Shown here piece by piece: positions 5,196-8,779 of a DNA stretch of 8,779 nucleotides (position 1 is the first letter of the stretch; the number at the start of each line of letters is the position of its first letter). The stretch comes from Desulfobacterales bacterium. Its GTDB lineage: Bacteria > Desulfobacterota > Desulfobacteria > Desulfobacterales > JAUCGF01. The stretch lies in contig JAOZRC010000191.1 in assembly GCA_029940345.1 (NCBI GenBank), positions 1 to 8,779 of the forward strand, given 5' to 3'. Both the position numbers and the translations under genes were made by a program. Below the pieces are notes generated by a model, which made no database searches, was not told the DNA's origin, and saw nothing but the letters and a program-made list of their open reading frames with translations.

Positions 5196-6566
5196 ATGAA
5201 TCATTCATCAACAGCGTTTAAAATTGATAATATCCGGCTGTTTATTGCCTTTCGCATCTTTTTCAACTGCCGCTTCTACTACCCTGTCTTTACAATCTTT
5301 TTTTTGGATTTTGGTTTGAGCCTGGAGCAGTTTGCGCTGCTCAACGTGGCCTGGGCGGCTACGATTGTGCTTTTAGAAGTTCCTTCCGGGGCATTGGCGG
5401 ATATTATCGGCCGGCGTAATCTGTTGGTGGCCTCCGGAGTGTTGATGGTCATTGAGATGGCATTGCTCTGTTTTGCACCGCGCGGCAATCCCGATTTGCT
5501 GTTTATCATATTTCTGATTAACCGCATTCTCAGCGGAACAGCCGAAGCGGCCGCCAGCGGGGCCGATGAAGCCCTTGCCTATGACACGCTTCAGCAACTG
5601 GGCCGCACCGATGAATGGCCGCATGTGCTGGAGCTTCAGATGCGGCTAAAAGCTTTCGTTTCCATGGTCGTGATGACCATCGGCGCGGTGATTTATGATC
5701 CTGCCGCAATGCAGTGGATCGCCGATCATATCGGATGGAACTTCACCTTCACGCAGGGCCTCACAATGCGTTTCCCGGTTTTCCTTACCTTTTTAATGGC
5801 CATTTTTACACTGTTTGCGGCGCTCAAAATGGAAGAAACATCCGCTGCCGGGGAGATGGCTTGCGAAGAAAATCAAGGCTGTGGTAAATCGACGGTTCAG
5901 GCTTTCCGACTGACCTTGATCGCCGGCGGCTGGATTCTTAAAACGCCCATGGCGCTGATTATCATCCTGTTCGGCCTGCTTTTTGATCATATTATCCGCA
6001 TGCTGCTGACATTGAACAGTCAGTATTTCCGTCTGATTGATCTGCCCGAAGCTTCATTCGGCCTGATCGGTTCCGGCATGGCGATGCTGGGTTTGTTTAT
6101 GCCCCGCCTGGCGCGATTCACCGCCGAGCGGTATTCACCCGGTTTTAACCTGATTTTACTTGGGTTTTTTACGCTGATCGGCCTGATTGGCATGACCTTT
6201 TTTATCCCTGTTGTGGGACTGCTGCCCATGCTCTTGCTTTACAGCGTCATGCTTATGACCGTTTATTATTTAAGTTTTTATTTGAACCGCATCACAGATT
6301 CGAGCCAACGCGCCACTGTGCTAAGTTTCAAAGGGCTTTCTTTTAACCTGGCTTACGGTTCGATCGGTATCGTGTATTCGATGTATATCGCCTTTCTGCG
6401 TACCCAGCAGTTCCCGGAGTCGGTAAATCAATCCGTTGATAACATTATTTTCATCCGATCTTTAAGTCAGTTTCCATGGTATTTTTTACTTTGCTTTGTC
6501 GCATTGACGGCCTTTGCGTATCTCCTATTTAAAAATAAAACACATGCAAAGTCGGATAAAATGTGA
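5196..6566 (+). CDS. Major facilitator superfamily transporter
   Basis: This 456-residue inner-membrane protein has about twelve hydrophobic segments, as in typical MFS carriers. The N-terminal six cover about residues 13-215, a polar cytoplasmic loop follows (about 216-245, METSAAGEMACEENQGCGKS region), and the last six span about 255-450. Motif A appears between TM2 and TM3 as GALADIIGRR (65-74). SGADEALAYD (121-130) after TM4 is typical of an uncharacterised MFS clade with SG-x-DEAL-x-YD. I chose ATG 5196 rather than the in-frame ATG at 5157, because the earlier start overlaps the ygeW stump and adds a non-hydrophobic 13-residue stretch. No ribosome site of its own is visible, so translation may be coupled to the stump ending at 5194. 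The substrate is unknown. Confidence 0.88.
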   Translation: MNHSSTAFKIDNIRLFIAFRIFFNCRFYYPVFTIFFLDFGLSLEQFALLNVAWAATIVLLEVPSGALADIIGRRNLLVASGVLMVIEMALLCFAPRGNPDLLFIIFLINRILSGTAEAAASGADEALAYDTLQQLGRTDEWPHVLELQMRLKAFVSMVVMTIGAVIYDPAAMQWIADHIGWNFTFTQGLTMRFPVFLTFLMAIFTLFAALKMEETSAAGEMACEENQGCGKSTVQAFRLTLIAGGWILKTPMALIIILFGLLFDHIIRMLLTLNSQYFRLIDLPEASFGLIGSGMAMLGLFMPRLARFTAERYSPGFNLILLGFFTLIGLIGMTFFIPVVGLLPMLLLYSVMLMTVYYLSFYLNRITDSSQRATVLSFKGLSFNLAYGSIGIVYSMYIAFLRTQQFPESVNQSVDNIIFIRSLSQFPWYFLLCFVALTAFAYLLFKNKTHAKSDKM

Positions 6567-6582
6567 CCGTTGAGGAGTTGTT

Positions 6583-7893
6583 ATGGACCTTGATCTTACT
6601 CTTTTTATAAAAATTCTGTTCGCGCTTGGCATCGGTGTACTGATCGGATTGGAACGTACTTTGATGCCACCCTCTATCCCTGATGAAACTGAAAGTGAAG
6701 CCGACCTTAATCCGGATCCGCTCTTTTTGTCCGACACCGAATTGGGTGTGCGCACGTTTTCAATCATGGCGCTGGGAGGTTTCGTGGCCGCCCTGGTGGG
6801 CGCCCCTTATCCCTTTGCCGCGCCGATCATACTTCTCGGACTGATTGTTTTTGTGGTCATGATGCATCTGAATTCACGGGTAAAAGACCCCGGGATTACC
6901 ACGGAGATTGCCGCCGTGGTTTGTTGCGCCCTGGGTATGCTGTGTTATGTCAAGCCCCGAACCGCCGTTGTCATAGCGCTGATCGTCACGATCCTGTTGG
7001 CGCTCAAACGGATGATGCCGCGCATTTTAGGGCGCCTCGAACGCGTCGAACTCACAGACACCCTGAAATTTTTAGTCATCATCCTGATCATTTTACCGCT
7101 GCTGCCCAATCGAACCCTGGACCCCTATGATGTGTTCAATCCTTATAAGGTGACATTTCTGGTGATCCTGATTTCAGGCATCGGTTTCGTGGGCTACTTT
7201 TTCACCAAGTTCTTAGGCGCCGAACGCGGCCTTGGACTGACTGGGCTATTTGGCGGATTGACATCATCAACAGCCGTCACCGCGGCCATGGCCGATCAGG
7301 CCAAACAAACGCCGGATTTAATGAGCGCCTGCGCCTTTGCCACGATCATCGCCAACGCCACCATGTTCTGCCGCGTGCTGGTGGTTGTCGCTATCCTGGA
7401 TTGGGGATTGATGCTTGATCTGTTATGGTCTATCGGAACCATGACGCTGGCGGCGATTGTTGCGCTGGCGATCCTTTGGAAACGGTCTGGAAATCAAAAG
7501 TCCGAAGGCGGAGAAGAAACATCAAGGGAATTGAGCCTTAAAAACCCATTTTCATTGGGTCCCGCGATTAAATTTTCCCTCTTTTTCGTTGCTATTTTAT
7601 TCGTTGCGAAATTTGCCAAAATTTATCTTGGCGATAAAGGCATTTACCTTGCTTCCATGGCCAGCGGTCTGGCGGACGTAGACGCCATCACCCTTTCGAT
7701 TATCGAGCAGACCCGTGACGGTTCGCTGACTCAGAACGTTGGCGCCATCGGCATTACCATTGCCGTGGTTTCGAACAGCATCGTTAAAAGCGCCATCGCA
7801 TTTTACTCTGGCGGTTGGAAATTCGGACTGCTGGTCGGACAGGTTTTGCTTGGCGCCACGGGGGCGGGGTTGGCTGTTTTGTTTGTTCTTTAA
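6583..7893 (+). CDS. MgtC/SapB family membrane protein with DUF4010 domain
   Basis: This 436-residue polytopic membrane protein has roughly eleven to twelve hydrophobic segments. The N-terminal MgtC/SapB-like domain (about 8-150) opens with ILFALGIGVLIGLERT and continues with GVRTFSIMALGGFVAAL after a polar acidic loop (residues 31-52). The C-terminal half (about 165-436) is DUF4010. Its markers are GLFGGLTSSTAVTAAMADQA near 220-240, the NATMF segment, and ASGLADVDAITLSI near 358-371. The length fits full two-domain members of this family, whose role (cation or metabolite transport, or stress adaptation) is not settled. GAGGAG (6572-6577) gives a strong ribosome site with good spacing. Only 16 bases separate it from the MFS stop, so the two membrane genes are very likely co-transcribed. 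Confidence 0.9.
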   Translation: MDLDLTLFIKILFALGIGVLIGLERTLMPPSIPDETESEADLNPDPLFLSDTELGVRTFSIMALGGFVAALVGAPYPFAAPIILLGLIVFVVMMHLNSRVKDPGITTEIAAVVCCALGMLCYVKPRTAVVIALIVTILLALKRMMPRILGRLERVELTDTLKFLVIILIILPLLPNRTLDPYDVFNPYKVTFLVILISGIGFVGYFFTKFLGAERGLGLTGLFGGLTSSTAVTAAMADQAKQTPDLMSACAFATIIANATMFCRVLVVVAILDWGLMLDLLWSIGTMTLAAIVALAILWKRSGNQKSEGGEETSRELSLKNPFSLGPAIKFSLFFVAILFVAKFAKIYLGDKGIYLASMASGLADVDAITLSIIEQTRDGSLTQNVGAIGITIAVVSNSIVKSAIAFYSGGWKFGLLVGQVLLGATGAGLAVLFVL

Positions 7894-7941
7894 AAAGGAT
7901 TGCAAGAACGTATTGAGGGTTAAATTTAACTGGCATAATTC

Positions 7942-7968
7942 GGCATCCTGCACTTGTCAGTTTACACT
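7942..7968 (-). repeat. Diverged copy of the 27-bp GTGTAAACTGAC repeat
   Basis: It matches the copy at 8061-8087 at 23 of 27 positions, in the same orientation and 119 bases apart. Between them lie the two GGGAC hairpins. It is the first of several repeats filling the gene-free stretch 7894-8402, where I see no supported coding sequence. Confidence 0.65.
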
Positions 7969-7970
7969 TT

Positions 7971-8033
7971 GTCCTGTCAGGGACGTAAAATTTATAGAAA
8001 GATGCTTGCCAATACAGCAAGTCCCGTAGGGAC
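7971..8033. repeat. Two related GGGAC hairpin repeats
   Basis: GTCC-TGTCAG-GGAC (7971-7984) is followed by GTAAAATTTATAGAAA. GTCCC-GTA-GGGAC (8021-8033) is followed by GATATAGAAAAA. The two look like diverged copies of the common CCCGTAGGGACGA..TATAGAA intergenic repeat found in Bacteroidota and desulfobacterial genomes. They fall 80-140 bases past the MgtC-like gene. No T-run follows, so a terminator role is unsupported. Confidence 0.6.
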
Positions 8034-8060
8034 GATATAGAAAAAGTATAAACTATTTTG

Positions 8061-8087
8061 GGCATCCTTCATAAGTCAGTTTACACT
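8061..8087 (-). repeat. Right copy of the 27-bp inverted repeat
   Basis: On the minus strand it begins AGTGTAAACTGACTTATGAA and matches 131-157 at 26 of 27 positions, in inverted orientation. A further 11-base core in the opposite sense (AGTGTAAACTG, 8210-8220) lies downstream. Confidence 0.7.
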
Positions 8088-8311
8088 TTTACCGGTCATT
8101 TTAGCTTCAGGCGCCTGTGATGAATCGTAACGCATTCTTTCAGATTGCGATATCGCACTGTACAAACTGAAAGTTTATTGAAGTAGTTATGTTGCCTCAT
8201 TGCGAAAAAAGTGTAAACTGCTTTTAGTCCTATATGAAGGAGGCCCTATTTTGATGCTATTTTGAATAGATGCCCATAATTCGTTGTAAATGGTAGTTAT
8301 TATCAATAAAA

Positions 8312-8395
8312 TTTCGATCACGACAAACGATCAAGATCACGGTCGCAATAATCGTAAATCAAGATCGTGATCGTCAGCCATGATTATGATCGAAA
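8312..8395. repeat. GATC-rich inverted repeat
   Basis: Outer arms TTTCGATCA (8312-8320) and TGATCGAAA (8387-8395) are perfect over 9 bases. Inside, AAGATCACGGTC and GATCGTGATC form further near-complementary arms made of GATCACGA-type units. It lies immediately downstream of the stop of the minus-strand gene ending at 8403. On that strand it is followed by an AT-rich TTTTATT, so it could act as a terminator as well as being a dispersed repeat. Confidence 0.5.
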
Positions 8396-8402
8396 AACAC
8401 CG

Positions 8403-8768
8403 TCATAGCACTTGCTTCAATACGGATTCGAATTTATGAAGGTCTTTGCAGATGACGGCCTGACGATGCAGTCCTTTTAAAATATCCTGATTTTGGATTT
8501 TCCTGACCTGCTCTGATATATAGGTTGAAACAATACTGAATCGTTGGATCAAAATTTCCAGCACCATTTCCCGTGCGGCTTCCATGCTCCCTAACATTTT
8601 CCCTTCTTTAATACCTAACGTTTTACCTTCTTTGATACCTAATGTTTTTCCTTCCTTAATGCCTAATGTTTTACCTTCTTTAATGCCTAATGTTTTACCT
8701 TTCTGAATGCCTAATGTTTTACCTTTCTGAATGCCCTCTTCTATGGCAATATCAAATATATCCAACAT
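8403..8768 (-). CDS. Small repeat-bearing protein resembling the tail of Rpn/PD-(D/E)XK transposase-like nucleases
   Basis: This 121-residue protein is read leftward. After a short helix, MLDIFDIAIEEG, come six copies of the eight-residue unit I-(K/Q)-(E/K)-G-K-(T/M)-L-G (residues 13-60). The C-terminal helical part, from about residue 61, contains EILIQRF and later LHRQAVICKDLHKFESVL. Such GK-rich repeats followed by an RFG...I..I.D...L..L...A.....L..F tail are common at the C-terminus of Rpn-family recombination-promoting nucleases and DUF4351-like proteins. No PD-(D/E)XK catalytic domain is present. AGGAG sits at 8779-8775, six bases before the ATG and touching the window edge. The protein could be a free-standing small gene or follow a nuclease gene beyond the edge. 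Function is unknown. Confidence 0.65.
   Translation of the reverse strand: MLDIFDIAIEEGIQKGKTLGIQKGKTLGIKEGKTLGIKEGKTLGIKEGKTLGIKEGKMLGSMEAAREMVLEILIQRFSIVSTYISEQVRKIQNQDILKGLHRQAVICKDLHKFESVLKQVL
8590..8733 (-). repeat. Six in-frame 24-bp tandem repeats
   Basis: Units lie at 8590, 8614, 8638, 8662, 8686 and 8710, each 24 bases, encoding the octapeptide run of the small minus-strand protein. Units 5 and 6 are identical, unit 4 differs from them by only a few bases, and units 1-3 have drifted more. Because 24 is a multiple of three, copy-number change would lengthen or shorten the protein without a frameshift. Confidence 0.9.
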
Positions 8769-8779
8769 TTTAATCTCCT

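Noticed and set aside
7971..8033. Rho-independent terminator after the MgtC-like gene
   Set aside because: The stems are short and no run of T follows either; they fit a dispersed repeat better.

Overview
The window looks like accessory, partly decayed chromosomal DNA from an anaerobic bacterium. A sulfate-reducing Desulfobacterota (Desulfobacterales-like) host is my best guess. It rests on the gene set (a threonine-synthase-like enzyme, a cysteine-synthase-like PLP protein, and YgeY/YgeW remnants) and on the dense intergenic repeats typical of those genomes. There is no 16S or other marker, so the assignment is inference.

Layout. Positions 1-507 hold no protein gene. They carry what looks like the 3' end (domains V-VI) of a group II intron on the minus strand, an inverted-repeat copy, two GTTCCCA...TGGGAAC hairpins and a sigma70-type promoter. 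At 508-1224 is a GntR/FCD regulator with a perfect 13-bp palindrome over its -10 box, which suggests autoregulation. Next comes a wrecked M20 hydrolase of the YgeY type (1238-1808), then two apparently intact fold-type-II PLP enzymes: a threonine-synthase-like protein (1860-3059) and a 486-residue cysteine-synthase-like protein (3292-4752). After these lies a two-copy duplication of a leader plus the first codons of a YgeW-like knotted carbamoyltransferase. Copy A is interrupted by a 136-bp MITE-like element with 20-bp terminal inverted repeats and a TCAATA target duplication. Copy B (5063-5194) runs 43 codons and then ends abruptly.

Directly abutting that stump is a 12-TM MFS transporter (5196-6566) and then an MgtC/SapB-DUF4010 membrane protein (6583-7893), probably one transcription unit. 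Positions 7894-8402 are gene-free and rich in short repeats. One 27-bp repeat there is a near-perfect inverted copy of one at 131-157. At the right edge, on the minus strand, is a small protein (8403-8768) with six 24-bp tandem repeats; its C-terminus resembles the tail of Rpn/PD-(D/E)XK transposase-like nucleases.

Interpretation. The regulator, YgeY, two PLP enzymes and YgeW probably formed one amino-acid or ureido-compound catabolic operon related to the selenium-linked yge clusters. The hydrolase and carbamoyltransferase steps have been lost, while the regulator and both PLP enzymes still have open frames. The transporter pair was joined downstream by a deletion or rearrangement inside ygeW. 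I see no CRISPR array, rRNA or tRNA.
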